A DNA stretch of 64,000 nt from Skeletonema tropicum (GCA_037178625.1 CM074135.1:2792001-2856000); one strand, 5' to 3'; positions 40,937-51,705 are shown, numbered from the stretch's first letter. Notes: a model not told the origin generated them from the sequence alone. Numbers and translations: made by a program.

Positions 40937-41341
40937 ATGCCTGCCATCGATAACGCCAACCAAGACATTGAGATTGCCGTCAACACGGACGTTGCCTCCT
41001 GGGATGACAACGCTATCGCTGACTTTGACGTTGAAGAGTCACCTCAAGCCACCTCCTACCTCCGCAACAACCGCAACAAACTCATCCTCATTGCCGCCAC
41101 GGCTCTTCTCATCATCCTTGTTTCCGGTTCCTCCGTTGCTATGAGCAACAGCAAAGGCGTGAACGCCAACTTGAACGTAGCCGTGGCTCCCAAGGCATCC
41201 AAGGTCCCCAAGGCGTCGTCCATGGATCCAAAGTCATCCAAGGGTCCAAAGTCATCCAAGAGTCCAACGACAACCCGTGCCCCCAAAGCTAGCAAAGCCC
41301 CCAAGTCCACAGCATCTCCAGGCCCTTCGTCTAGGCGCTAA
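40937..41341 (+). CDS. PKASK-type single-pass membrane protein 1 (134 aa)
   Basis: Acidic cytosol-like N-terminus (MPAIDNANQDIEIAV, then DVEESP), one transmembrane helix at about 48-68 flanked by basic RNNRNK on the N side, then a Lys/Ser/Pro-rich tail of K-A-S-K, K-S-S-K and A-P-K repeats ending SPGPSSRR. Without a cleavable signal it would be type II, with the basic tail outside or in a lumen. KxxK clusters with Ser recall silica-associated proteins of diatoms, but that is only a compositional likeness. Paralogues at 55643 and (broken) 60707. The 5' and 3' flanks are shared with those copies. Confidence 0.75.
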   Translation: MPAIDNANQDIEIAVNTDVASWDDNAIADFDVEESPQATSYLRNNRNKLILIAATALLIILVSGSSVAMSNSKGVNANLNVAVAPKASKVPKASSMDPKSSKGPKSSKSPTTTRAPKASKAPKSTASPGPSSRR

Positions 41342-41800
41342 TTTTGCTTGGCTGTCGTCGTCATTGTCGAGTGTAGACTGTTTGTATGCGTACGTGAGGG
41401 CAAAGCTCTCATCTCTCAGCTCACGGATAATCATGTTGTAAAGGTAGTGCGGATGTAACGCCTGGAACGACATTTAAATCTGTGTATGTTGAGGAAGAAT
41501 ATTCAGATGATGGAATAGTATCTAATTGTACTGCTAGTACCGTTCGTAGCCGCAATCTGTAAGATTAATAATTGATCTCAAATTTTGTATCAAATCGGAC
41601 TGAACTTTCACATGTACCATACAGCTTTTACTTTTACTCCAACACAATTTCTCTCTCCTTCTAGAGTGGGCCTCGATTCTTCAGTCTATGTCATATTGAT
41701 AATGATTTAATCCGAAGAGGATGATCTGATACAGTGAACAATCAAGTCAAGTGAACATGCCTCCCTACTATCGTTGTTTGTACCAAGTCAATAGAGATAA

Positions 41801-42949
41801 ATAGAGCTCTTGTCATTGAGGTGCATCATCATCTTTTCCTATATATGCTTACATACAAGAGGATCTCAACTACCAGTTCTTCTAACACGTGCATTACGTA
41901 GTATTGGTACTGTCATCTTCGTCTCAACAAAAGTGAAGAAGCTGCAGTTGTCATTATTGGCGTGCGGCGGCAGGGCAAGCTTCTCCCGGCTTTCGTGCTT
42001 CTGTTCTTGCTGCACGAAATTCTCTTGCTGCACAAAATTGAGCATAATAAAGCATTTGTTTTTTGGGTAGGTGCTTTCACAGATCCAAAAGGTTCATCAA
42101 GTAGAGATGTTTAATGTATTCTCTAGTTGTTGTTATGGACTTTCTGATTATTACTAAAACTCTTCACTGCATTGTATCCATCTCTGCATTCGATTGGTAA
42201 ACCAACATGTCGAGAATTGGTCGTTCTTTGGTGTCCTTCAAACGTTGCTCGGAGCGAATGAGATTTTCAGGAACATTGAAGCTGCGTTAGAGGTCCAATG
42301 GTTTCATTAGGTAGAGTCCAGCTAGTGTTCTCACCCTTGACAAGACACGTATATCCAGTTCACGCATCGATAGTTCCAGTCATTCACAATGAGGTTGTCT
42401 TTTTATGAGCCGAGCAAGCATTTTAGTGCATAACACAATATCATGATTGGTCTGGAGCAACACAGGCAGAATGCAGTGAAAAATAAGAATCCAGGATCTT
42501 TCGATAATAAGTACAAAATACAATACTTAATTAATCTACAGTGAAAAAAAATTATGATATGTCAATTTGAGATGCCGAACAGCTGCTACCTTCTTGGAGT
42601 CGAAGAGCGCAAGCCCCCCTAACGCCAACCCAATTAAGACTCGGCAAACAAAATATCCTAAGGGATATAATTATATAAACTATAGTGTGCTAGAGAAAGG
42701 TGTTAAAATTATGCTCAACACAAATTTCACCCCACAGTTTTTGTATTTGCCCCAGTCTATTCTCACATTATCCAAAGTTTGAACTAACCAAAAAGCGAGA
42801 ATGAGGCCTCTTTGGTGGGGAACCCTCTATGTACAAAAAATCTGGCTAGCTGATTCCTACCCATGTACAGCCCACGTACAGAAACGTTACATACATGAGC
42901 CCACGCGCCCACGCTACGCTCTCTAGAGCTCGTCAGATTTCCGCAATAA
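41801..42949. other. Intergenic
   Basis: No gene supported; contains diverged pieces of the PKASK 3' flank and AT-rich spacer. Confidence 0.5.
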
Positions 42950-43210
42950 CTCTAAGCTTTGTCGAAGCTTGGATATCCTTCCGTATACCATTCATGTCAT
43001 AAGGATGAAGTGTTCAAATCCTCCAAGATCAATCACCTTGTCCCGCGCACAAGCACTTTGATCCCACCCCTCGATTATTTAGTCTACGTCAGTTGTATTG
43101 AATCGATCCGAAAAGACGGTGATCTGATAAGTGAAGACGCAAGTCAAGTTATCCGTGCCGTGCTATCGTTGTTTGTACCAAGAATTGCTGTTGCTCTAGA
43201 CTTGGCGATT
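42950..43210 (+). repeat. PKASK 3'-flank fragment
   Basis: GTTCAAATCCTCC...ATCAATCACCTTGTC and GATCTGATAAGTGAAGACGC...CGTTGTTTGTACCAAG match 3'-flank words of the PKASK blocks (56450-56770). The gene itself is absent. Confidence 0.65.
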
Positions 43211-43299
43211 CTCTATCCCTTATGCGTCTCGCTCTCGCCTCCGGGCTCTTTGTTTCACGTGTAGCCGCAAAATTATCCGACTGTGAGCAACGAACGATA

Positions 43300-43440
43300 T
43301 CAGTACTTATTATCAATTGTGGCAATGTCAGCTTCAATGGCATCTATTCTAGAGAGCCCTGCGATGTGCCCTTTGTGTTGTTTCAGGCACTGCTTCATGC
43401 TCACTCCTGCTATCGATGATTTCAATGCCACATCAGTTCT
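43300..43440 (-). pseudogene. LRR-family tail remnant, minus half of an inverted pair
   Basis: Minus reading DVALKSSIAGVSMKQCLKQH, then IEADIATID: the last 50 or so codons of the LRR family. It faces 43470-43597. Confidence 0.8.
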
Positions 43441-43469
43441 ACCTGTCAATGTTGCTGTCCCACAAGTGA

Positions 43470-43597
43470 AAGTTAAATATGAAGCAGTGTCTACAGCAAC
43501 AACGGGCATAGCACAGAGCTATAATAGCTGAACGTAGAGCTGAAGTGGAGGCAATAGAAGCTGACATAACAACGATCGAAGCAGGAGAGGGTTAGTA
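43470..43597 (+). pseudogene. LRR-family tail remnant, plus half of an inverted pair
   Basis: Plus reading KQCLQQQRA, stop, HRAIIAERRAEVEAIEADI, TTIEAGEG and stop: the coiled-coil tail of the family. Together with 43300-43440 it forms a head-to-head pair, an arrangement repeated at 51400-51705. Confidence 0.8.
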
Positions 43598-44030
43598 CAG
43601 TAGTTGTATTGCAATTTAAGCTAGCAGTAGCAGTAGCAATTCAAGTTGATCTTGTTCAATTATTGCTGTAACACTTCACTCATCACTGTTGTTTTAGGAA
43701 GCAAGTTAGCAGAGCATAGAGGTTAGCCAGCAATGAAGAAGAAGCAGCAGAAGCGAACCAAGATGACATCGACGCCCAGTGCAATGAAAGAAGTCGATCA
43801 TGAAGGTCTATCTAGAGAGAGGATGATGATAAATACTCACTGGATAATCAAGCTCATGTAGACGAGTAATACGTAGGTCACACAAGCTTCCGCGAAGTCA
43901 GCTACTCCTGGCCTACTATCATCTAAGAGAGAGCAGAAGGATTTTAGGAACGGTGTGGATGGACGCGGGCACCGGGCGCCACCCCGCTTTGAAAGAGACA
44001 GATTATCCCCAAAAGAGAATTTCGAAGCAA

Positions 44031-44066
44031 TAAATGGATACCAGAACGGCCTCTGGTATCCATTTA
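44031..44066. other. 15-bp perfect inverted repeat before LRR gene 2
   Basis: TAAATGGATACCAGA, 6-nt loop ACGGCC, TCTGGTATCCATTTA. Lies 165 bp before the chosen ATG of LRR gene 2. Confidence 0.9.
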
Positions 44067-44231
44067 TCTTGTCTTGGGGGTATTTGGGGATTTGCCCCGT
44101 CGCGAGTGGGGACCAAAATGGATTATGAAAACTGTACAACGTTACGATGCACGGCTAACACCGAACACGGAACACCAGAGCATAGAGGAACTATTGTATC
44201 TTCTTCTTTTCACAGAGGGCCGACAAGCAGA

Positions 44232-45515
44232 ATGGACGGCGACGCTCCTCTCAACGAGGAAGAGAGGTGGATCGCCGAATGGCAGAGGATCAAGGAAAAT
44301 GATCCTGATACGACGGAATTAAAGCTATACGGCGATGATCATTATTTGACAGTCGACGAATGGGGAGAGCTCGGGCGTGATATATCCAACAACACCCACT
44401 TGACATTTGTGAATCTTTACAATGACGCCCTCATCGATCGTCAGAAGATGTCATTTTTCTTCCGAGGATTGACAGGGAGCGACTCAATAGAAAAATTTTA
44501 TCTTACCGACACTGAATTAAGCGCTGAGGGAATTCGGAGCATGGTGCCATTTTTAAAGAATGCTTACAATCTCATGTATTTGAATCTCGATAATGATAAT
44601 TTACAATCAGAAGGATTTAATGTGCTGTGGAGGGCATTGCAAAATAGCCCAATTGAATGTTTGGATTGCAGTGACTGTGGCATCGAATATATCGAGCTTG
44701 ACAGCGAACAAAAACCCATGCAGTTACAGGAGCTAAATTTGGATGGTAACAACATCAATGCTGATGGATGTCATGAATTAGCCAAATTGCTTCAGGGGAG
44801 AAATTCTACGCTATTTGATCTATCTCTCGCTGGCAATAAAATCGACGATGAAGGAGTGGGCATTTTAGTTGACGCCCTTCAAAAGAATACATCATTGACT
44901 TGGTTGAATCTTGAGAAGAATAATTTATCAAAACAAGGACAGTGCATGTTGCTGAAGCTCTTGAATAACATCTCTAGCATCGAAGCAACATTACAATCCA
45001 ACTGTACCTTGAAGTATCTCTTGGTGGACCGATTGGTTACACACCAAGATATTCGGGCGTATATCCTTATGGCTATGGAGATGAACCGAAAGGAAAGCAA
45101 CCCAGCAGATGTTGGTAGGACAAAGATAATTAAGACACAGCTACATGGCGGTGTAAGAGCGGATTTGGCAGAACTACAGGGAGTAAGTCAATCGTTGTAC
45201 AGCGAAATCAACCCTCTTCACTTGCCCGAAGTGATTGCATTGATTGGCCGACATCATGATCAGGGAGAACTGTACATGGCATTGAAATCATCGATAGCAG
45301 GAATGATCTCTACAGTGAACAGGAAGAAGTGGCTTCAACAGGAAAGTGCATATTATCGGGCCAAAATAGAAGATTACAGCACCAAAATAGCTGAGTGTAG
45401 AGCCAAAGTTGAAGCGGTAGAAGCTGAAATTGCAACAATCGAAGGAGAAGAAGGCCAAACAGTGGATATGGGGAGTGAGTCTCTTCCCAGGAACAAAAGA
45501 CGCCGAGAGTGGTGA
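44232..45515 (+). CDS. LRR-family protein 2 (427 aa)
   Basis: The frame is open from 44034, but the ATG at 44232 (MDGDAPLNEEERWIAEWQR) aligns with the start of LRR gene 3, and the extra 66 codons cross a hairpin and lack family likeness. Plan as in gene 1: leader with EWQRIKENDPDTTELKLYG and LGRDISNNTHL, RI-type repeats (LMYLNLDNDNLQSEGFNVLW, LFDLSLAGNKIDDEGVGILV), then SLYSEINPLHLPEVIALIG, GELYMALKSSIAGMISTVN, a coiled coil (KIEDYSTKIAECRAKVEAVE) and a basic end (RNKRRREW). Single exon. Function unknown; possibly a protein-interaction scaffold. Confidence 0.85.
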   Translation: MDGDAPLNEEERWIAEWQRIKENDPDTTELKLYGDDHYLTVDEWGELGRDISNNTHLTFVNLYNDALIDRQKMSFFFRGLTGSDSIEKFYLTDTELSAEGIRSMVPFLKNAYNLMYLNLDNDNLQSEGFNVLWRALQNSPIECLDCSDCGIEYIELDSEQKPMQLQELNLDGNNINADGCHELAKLLQGRNSTLFDLSLAGNKIDDEGVGILVDALQKNTSLTWLNLEKNNLSKQGQCMLLKLLNNISSIEATLQSNCTLKYLLVDRLVTHQDIRAYILMAMEMNRKESNPADVGRTKIIKTQLHGGVRADLAELQGVSQSLYSEINPLHLPEVIALIGRHHDQGELYMALKSSIAGMISTVNRKKWLQQESAYYRAKIEDYSTKIAECRAKVEAVEAEIATIEGEEGQTVDMGSESLPRNKRRREW

Positions 45516-46116
45516 TGGGGACTGTGGAAAGGGTCCTAAACACACTTAACACAGCGCATCTAAATACTCCTCCCATCATTTACGACGATTTCTTGCTCTT
45601 GCTCTGGGCCTCGAGATTCGCTATCCTCTGCTGCGCAACCCCGCTATCAGAAGATACTGATATACAAACCCTTGAGTATCTAATAGTTACTGCGAACAAT
45701 AATATGACTTTTTAAGTGATCACAGACGAAGTGGATTGCACCCCCTCTTGATTAGAGTTGGAAACGTAACACTAGTAGCTTGCGCTACAACCAACTCCTA
45801 ACATGATCATAACGTCGTCATTCTTTTTACTTCTTCGTTTACTCAAGGCTGAAATCATCTCGTTCGATAGCGATAGCAAATAGCGGTGGTAGATACATCG
45901 ATGCAATTACACTCCACTCAGTAGATACATTGAAATTTATTTCTTGCTAACCAATACTAAGATCAATCAACGGCGAGCGGCTCCTTACAGGTTACAAATA
46001 CGATTTGCATTTTGAGCAGAGCATAGCGAACATGGTAAAGAACTTTGGGGTTATGAAACGATGTTCATTTGGGTGAAGATGATATCAACACAGCTATTGA
46101 TTGTAAATAAAGCGCA
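45516..46116. other. Intergenic
   Basis: No gene. The first 200 bp (TTTACGACGATTTCTTGCTC...) resemble the 3' flanks of LRR genes 3 and 4. Confidence 0.5.
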
Positions 46117-46332
46117 GTGCTGGCGAATTTGGGAGGAGTGATTCGGACGTGGTACTGGTACAGCGAGATCAACCCTCGCTCTCACAACCTCCCAGAAGAC
46201 TTGCGTTGGCTGGTCTTTATTCGAGGAAAAAGAGACGTTCGTTCCATTGAAATCATCGAGAGGTCGATAGCTGGGGTGATCTGTAATATCTACAGTTACT
46301 TACAGTGCTACTGTATCTCACAGATCGATGAG
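46117..46332 (+). pseudogene. LRR-family C-terminal remnant, interrupted by hAT insertion
   Basis: WYSEINPRSHNLPEDLRWLV and SIEIIERSIAGVICNIYSYL are a diverged form of the family's SLYSEINPLHLPEVLALIG...LKSSIAGVISTVN. It has no start or LRR part and ends at the left target duplication of the hAT element. Confidence 0.75.
46325..46332. other. hAT target-site duplication, left
   Basis: TCGATGAG, repeated at 49612-49619. Confidence 0.9.
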
Positions 46333-46419
46333 TAGGCTTTTGATTCTAGTGCGCCAGTGCGGCCGCGCACTAAATTCTTGTCTTCCCCAGCTAGCATACA
46401 TAGCAGACCTATTTCCTCC

Positions 46420-46619
46420 ACGACGGTTCAGCTACGCGTGAAAATGACGGTTAGCGTCTCTCGCGCGCACGCTCTCGTTATTTCTCCACTTCTGGAACAG
46501 AACAGTATAATGACACATTAAAAGACACGCTATCAGCGCATTTCGTCATTGTTTGTGACACAAATCTGGAAAAATTGGAATTTTCCAGTTGACACTAACC
46601 GTCGCCGTGAACCGTCGTG
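46420..46619. mobile_element. 200-bp nested MITE
   Basis: Inverted ends ACGACGGTTCA...GACGGTTAGCGTC (46420-46458) and GACACTAACCGTC...TGAACCGTCGT (46591-46619), flanked by CCTCC on both sides (46415-46419 and 46620-46624). Lies inside the hAT element. No coding capacity. Confidence 0.7.
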
Positions 46620-46736
46620 CCTCCCATTTCGCTCTTCCTTTCTTCTCTTACCCTCCTTTTTCATCATGAATCATGACAAAAAAAAATGACAACGCCATAC
46701 CCCAGCCGAGGGAAGCTGTGACGTAGCTTTCAGCTG

Positions 46737-47298
46737 TTGCTCCAGCTATTGAGTATTTCAATGAACGCTTGTTTGTCGTTCGAGGGCGCCAGTATCTTTA
46801 ATCCTGCTGTTGCGAAGCACCTCAGTCGTAATCAGGCCATGGCAAAGTTGGAAAAGCTTCGTCATCACCCTGCACTAAATCTGGAAGGCGAGGATAATAT
46901 TGTTGACAAGCTCAAGCATGGATGGAGTACTTATCGCCAGAAAGTAGCAGTGGCTCATTCCAAGTTTGAATACAACAAAGATCACTCAGCTATTCTCTCT
47001 TGGCACTATATACCAGCAGTATCTCAATCTTGACGCTGAACTTGCCGAGGATTCTAGGAGGAATAAAAGTTGCAGGTACTGTGGCTGTCGCTCAAATCAA
47101 TGCAATTGCAATAGCAGCTTGTGTTACTATTAGGAAGCAGCTCAGCTATTGTCCCTCGTGATGCCATCATCAGGGGCAGCAGAACGGGTCTTCTCACTCC
47201 TCAACAACAACAACAACTTCAACGAACACCAGACTCGTACGTTGGGTGATCAGATCTTCCTCTACCTTTACCTAGCCTATAACAAAAGGGGACTGTGA
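46737..47298 (+). pseudogene. hAT transposase C-terminal remnant
   Basis: First frame (46737-47033) has ACLSFEGASIFNPAVAKHLS, LKHGWSTYRQK and AILSWHY, matching the region before the hAT dimerisation domain. After frame changes, 47164-47298 reads PSSGAAERVFSLL, then HQTRTLGDQIFLYLYLAYNK and a stop, the conserved hATC segment. The DDE N-terminal two thirds are not found. Transposition function is lost. Confidence 0.8.
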
Positions 47299-47638
47299 AT
47301 ACATAAATAGTTTTGTTAAATGTTACTCTAGGATGCATTGTATGTTGATTCGAGTTGCTGAGTCCTCTTCATTACATTGCCAGTATCATCCCTCCACAGC
47401 GCTGCTGTGGGTGGTGACGCTAGAAGCGCGCCTAAGTAAAACCTTAAAATGGCTACTTTTTTGGAAATAGATAGAGTAAGCGAATAGTAACTCTACGATG
47501 AAACCAAGACTACCATTGGAAAGCTTATCTCCTCTAGTTTATGATTCATGTGTTGTTTGTGCAATTTGGTCGACTATGAGACGAGTTGGAATCGTCCAAA
47601 GTTTAACGCTTGTCTGACTTTGGAGCGGCTCTCTCACA

Positions 47639-47737
47639 CTCTGCGGGGTCGAATGCTGTCGTGAAGGCATGCATTCGATTCGTCAGGTGTTCAGGATTCC
47701 AGTGCTTGCCTTCACGACAGCATTCGACCCCACAGAG
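47639..47737. other. Long hairpin, 31-bp arms, one mismatch
   Basis: Left arm 47639-47669 (CTCTGCGGGGTCGAATGCTG...) and right arm 47707-47737 (...CATTCGACCCCACAGAG) pair over 31 bp with one mismatch; loop 37 nt. Lies in the hAT interior. Confidence 0.9.
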
Positions 47738-48179
47738 CCATTGAATCGACAACTCCATGAGACATCATTTCAATCCATTTTCAAATTTTTTTCGTTCGTT
47801 CTACTAGCGATTTGCTAGCATTTTTTGAATCGCAGAGACGATCCGACCTCTGACCGTCAAGCTGTTCATTCTCGGCAACTAAGCGATCGATTCAACCCAT
47901 TCCACTTGCAGAGCTCTTCTAGCAGACCTATTGGAGCGAGCCGATGGCTGTGCTAGGTTAGAGTAACTCTTTTTGCTGCGTAATACTGCGTCTAAACTGG
48001 GCAATGCAATAGAGAGATCGCTTTTCACACGTCGGCGATGCATTTGGTTCATATTTGCTACCAACAGCAATATATTCATCCATAAAACCGTGCCGTGTCG
48101 ATTTATTAGGTAGGTGCTATAGATAGATTGAGTTGAATCGTAGCAAAGCGTGCCAGATTTCGATGGTGTCATTCCTACA

Positions 48180-48815
48180 AGTTAAGCAAGCCGTCGTCAC
48201 TCTAGGACATCCACCTAATAAATGCAAGAATCCACTCTTGCTTTAGCATTTACAGTATTGTGAAGCGCAAACATACGTCGGTAAGAGGCAACTTGAAATC
48301 AAGTAGCCCATGCGGAAGGAATTGCAGCAAGGAAGGGCGTCTACCACCTACAGTCAGACCTCATTGGAAGATCAAATCGAAGAAGCTGCAACGCTAAAGA
48401 CAGCCAATGATTTGGCGTGGAAGTAAAGAGATACAATTGAGCTTACAAAGTGACTTGGCAAAGTCTTTAAGGAGAGGCATTTGGAAGATGTCCCAGTGAA
48501 TCGTTTCTTTGAAGAACTCGAAAAGGTCTTTCCTCGCTTTTACAACCTTGCAGTGAGCCATAAGACCAAGTGTTTTGTGATGCAGAGGAGCAACTCCAAC
48601 TTGTACTGAAAAGAATAATCTCGGTAAATTCATTAAGCCTGTTCGAGATTTGCAGATAGAAAGGCTCCAAACACCCTCAGCACCAAGCGTCGGCGTCGGG
48701 CAGGCGAGTTGAAGAAGGCGAAAGCAACCAAGCTGGATATTTGGGCCGAGTTTGCCAAAGTTGAAGACTCCAAATCAGACCACGATACAAAACTAACCCA
48801 CCCAATCCTTATATA
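48180..48815 (+). pseudogene. Degraded coding sequence inside the hAT element
   Basis: The forward frames give HLEDVPVNRFFEELEKVFPR, FYNLAVSHKTKCFVMQRSN and KRRRRAGELKKAKATKLDIW with stops between. Composition looks coding. Family not recognised: it could be the transposase N-part or host cargo. Confidence 0.35.
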
Positions 48816-49611
48816 ACACCAGAGGATGTATTCACTGCACTAGAACGTTCGTAATGTTGTGATATCGACCACGATGGGTAAGGTATGCCGAAAGACGGCA
48901 ATTTTCCACGCCCCATTTCAAATTGCATTACGACTAAGTAGACCTATTTCGAGCAAAATAGCGACTGTAGACATTGAATACATAGACAATAAGCTGTACA
49001 TGGAGCCATCGTTTGTCCTCCGATGAGTTTCGTAACATGGTGCACGGTGCGGTCGAACATGGTAGTTTTGGTGAAGTTTGTTCTGTGTGATTTTGAGGCT
49101 GGATGGCGAAGCGCGCCAAATCACTTCACCGATTTTCGGCCCCTTGGAGGAGTTGACAATGACGCCCCTACGACCACCAACATCGCCGATGAAGACGAAT
49201 CCAACGATACGAATGGCACGAAATGACCTCAATGGACCAATCTTGGCGAGATCGGGCGGTGATTTGAAGATTTGATCACTACAGAGACCATTATAAGCAC
49301 AAAAGGGGCATTTAACTAGTGGGTCACTAACAAACTGAATATCTAGATAACTCCATAACTATTGGTGCAAAAACGGCTCCCTTTGCAGTTCATTGGTCCT
49401 AGTGGTATACTGAAGCTGTCTGAGCAGTGTTACAGTGAAATTCCAAAATTCGTTTTGTTAGTAGATTTAACTAGCGTCACCACCCATAGCAGCGCACATT
49501 TTTTTAGCCTAGTATGTCAGCCACTAGTTCCTACCGTAGGACTCGAGTGCGCGATTATGTGCGGGATGCGCACTAGAAATCAAGATGGTGCGCACTAGAA
49601 TCAAAAGCCTA

Positions 49612-49619
49612 TCGATGAG
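49612..49619. other. hAT target-site duplication, right
   Basis: TCGATGAG, partner of 46325-46332. Confidence 0.9.
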
Positions 49620-49856
49620 ATGCAAATGCCCTATCAACACACGGAAGCTTTCCATTCGGATAATCAGTACCGTACCGCTGGCTCTTCCTGTCATTTTTTT
49701 ATTTTTTTAGCTAGCAGGCAGGTGTCGTGTGGCGGCAGTCAGAGGATCGAGGTTGATGTTTGCGTAATAATACATCGATGTATTAATAGCTCAACTTCGG
49801 TGTCCTTCGTTCTATTTCTCTGTAGAGTCATTCAGTGACAGAGCAGCCACATCAGA

Positions 49857-51173
49857 ATGGACAGTGACGACAGCATTTTCTACGAAGAAGACAGTGGGTC
49901 CGACGCTTCTCTCAACGAGGACAGAGAGGAGTGGCTCGCCGAATGGCAGAGGATCAGGGAGAATGATCGTTATACGACGGAGTTAGATGTACACGGCGAG
50001 GATAATTACATCGATGATATGACCAACGAGCAATGGGAGCGGCTTGGTCGTGATATATCAAACAACAACCACTTGAAAAAAGCAAGTCTGTACAATGACG
50101 CCCTCAACGATCATAAGATGTCATTTTTCTTCCGGGGATTGACAGGGAGCGACTCAATAGAAAAATTTTATCTTTACGACAGTCAGTTCAGTGTGGCAGG
50201 AATTCGGAGCATGGTGCCATTTTTACAGAATGCTACCAATCTCAAACAGTTGGATCTCGATAATAGTAATTTACAATCAGAAGGATTTAATACGCTTCTT
50301 AGTGCATTGAGTGAGAGCCCCATTGAAGGGCTACGTTGCTGTGACTGCGGCATTGAATCGATTGAAATTGACAGCGAACATATACCCAAAAATTTGAAGA
50401 AGTTAAGTTTAGAGGGTAACAACATCAATGCTGATGGATGTCATGAATTAGCAAAATTGCTTCGGGGGGGAGATGCTACGCTAACTGATCTAGATCTCGC
50501 TAACAATAATATTATTGACGATGAAGGAGTGGGCATCCTTGTTGATGTCCTTCAAAAGAATACATCATTGGATTCGTTGTGTCTTGAGAGGAATAACAAT
50601 ATATCAGAACAAGGACAGGGCATGTTATTGAAGCTCGTGAATGACATCGCTAGCATCGAAGCAACATTGCAATCAAATCATACCTTGAAGTATATCTACA
50701 TGGGCTCATTGGTTACAGAAATAAATATTCAGGTACATATTAACAGGGCTACTCGGATCAATAGAGAGGAAGGCAACTGCAACCCAGCAGCTGCTGCTAA
50801 GGCAAAGATGATTCAGACGCAGCTACATAGCGGTGTAAGAGCAGAGTTGGCAGAATTACAGAGAGTAGGTCAATCGTTGTACGGCGAGATCAACCCTCTT
50901 CACTTGCCTGAAGTGCTTGTATTGGTAGGTAAGAATCATGATCAGGGAGAGTTGTATTTGGCATTGAAATCATCGATAGCGGGAGTGATATCTTTAGTGA
51001 ATAGGAAGCAGTGTCTACAACAGGAAAAAGCGTACTGCAGTGCCATAATAGCTGAGTATAGAGCCAAAATGGAGGCAATAGAAGCTGAAATTGCAGCAAT
51101 CGAAGCAGCAGAGGGCCATACAGTGGATGTGGGGAATGAGTCTCTTCGCACCAATAAAAGGCGTCGAATTTGA
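49857..51173 (+). CDS. LRR-family protein 3 (438 aa)
   Basis: Single exon with an acidic start (MDSDDSIFYEEDSGSDASLN). The leader has EWQRIRENDRYTTELDVHG and ERLGRDISNNNHL. RI-type repeats follow (NLKQLDLDNSNLQSEGFNTL, LTDLDLANNNIIDDEGVGIL). The C-terminal region has SLYGEINPLHLPEVLVLVG, GELYLALKSSIAGVISLVN, a coiled coil (EYRAKMEAIEAEIAAIEAAE) and a basic end (RTNKRRRI). It is closest to gene 4: DNA of the repeat region, tail and 3' flank is nearly the same. The ATG is the first in the frame and follows the acidic pattern of gene 1. Role unknown. Confidence 0.88.
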   Translation: MDSDDSIFYEEDSGSDASLNEDREEWLAEWQRIRENDRYTTELDVHGEDNYIDDMTNEQWERLGRDISNNNHLKKASLYNDALNDHKMSFFFRGLTGSDSIEKFYLYDSQFSVAGIRSMVPFLQNATNLKQLDLDNSNLQSEGFNTLLSALSESPIEGLRCCDCGIESIEIDSEHIPKNLKKLSLEGNNINADGCHELAKLLRGGDATLTDLDLANNNIIDDEGVGILVDVLQKNTSLDSLCLERNNNISEQGQGMLLKLVNDIASIEATLQSNHTLKYIYMGSLVTEINIQVHINRATRINREEGNCNPAAAAKAKMIQTQLHSGVRAELAELQRVGQSLYGEINPLHLPEVLVLVGKNHDQGELYLALKSSIAGVISLVNRKQCLQQEKAYCSAIIAEYRAKMEAIEAEIAAIEAAEGHTVDVGNESLRTNKRRRI

Positions 51174-51399
51174 GGTGGGAATATTGTCTAACATTTTGTG
51201 TAACCAAGTATTTCTCCCCATAATTTACGACAGCTTTTTATTCCTTTTGCTCTGGGCTTTGCGATTCTCAATCCTCTTCTGCTTCTCAGTCTTAGCTTAG
51301 CTCTGGCCTCAAACTTATCTGACTGTGGCCAACGAACGATGTCAGTATCAGCTAGATAGGTTAGTATTACTAATTAACACACAAGTCGAAGTGAAATTG

Positions 51400-51620
51400 A
51401 TTAAGCCCCTCTCCACAGTCCCCACCATCACTTTCGGAGCCTTTTGATGCTGCGACACTCATTCCTGATACCTTCTTCATTTCCTCTGCTTCGTCAATTG
51501 TAGCTTCTATCGCCGCTATTCTAGTCCTGTGATGTGCCGTTTGATGTGTCAGGCACTGCTTCTGATCACTCCTGCTATCGATGATTTCAACGCCACATCA
51601 CCTATTAATGAGTCATCGTA
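51400..51620 (-). pseudogene. LRR-family tail remnant (gene 1-like), minus half
   Basis: Minus reading VALKSSIAGVI, then tail words and GGDCGEGL-like sequence equal to the end and 3' flank of LRR gene 1 (GGTGGGGACTGTGGAGAGGG). Several stops. Lies just after gene 3. Confidence 0.75.
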
Positions 51621-51705
51621 TCGTGAATCGAACATAGCTGAATAGAACCAAAGTGGAAGCGATAGAAGCTGAAATTGCAACGATCGAAGCTTCAGAGGGT
51701 TAAGT
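51621..51705 (+). pseudogene. LRR-family tail remnant, plus half
   Basis: Plus reading TKVEAIEAEIATIEASEG and stop. It faces the minus remnant at 51400-51620 head to head. The following 120 bp match 43610-43730, so the two inverted pairs come from one duplication. Confidence 0.75.

Larger units (their letters stand above)
40705..41800 (+). repeat. PKASK segmental duplication, copy 1
   Basis: The leader (TCCAGAGATCATCACCAGTA), coding sequence and about 450 bp of 3' flank (ACGTGAGGGC...CAGCTCACGGATAAT, ATCTGATACAGTGA...CGTTGTTTGTACC) are shared with 55435-57170 and 60716-62560. A word group around 41925 (CTCAACAAAAGTGAAGAAGC) shows homology continues further with gaps. Confidence 0.8.
46333..49611. 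mobile_element. hAT-superfamily transposon, complete ends with 8-bp TSD
   Basis: 3279 bp. Both ends begin TAGGCTTTTGATTCTAGTGC (identical inverted over 22 bp), and TCGATGAG flanks both sides (46325-46332 and 49612-49619). An 8-bp duplication, short TIRs starting TAGG and an internal transposase with a hAT C-terminal dimerisation motif agree with each other. Extra subterminal GTGCGCACTAG-like words lie near the right end. The transposase is broken, so the copy is immobile by itself. Confidence 0.9.

Noticed and set aside
43000..43030. tRNA-like B box (GTTCAAATCC)
   Set aside because: There is no A box or cloverleaf partner, and the sequence aligns with PKASK 3' flanks.
44034..44231. N-terminal extension of LRR gene 2
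   Set aside because: It crosses a perfect hairpin and lacks likeness to the other family members, which start with MDxD.
47879..48172. Possible PIF/Harbinger-type segment (TPSKSGTLCYD) on the minus strand
   Set aside because: The likeness covers about 11 residues and is not continued; a hAT interior is the supported context.
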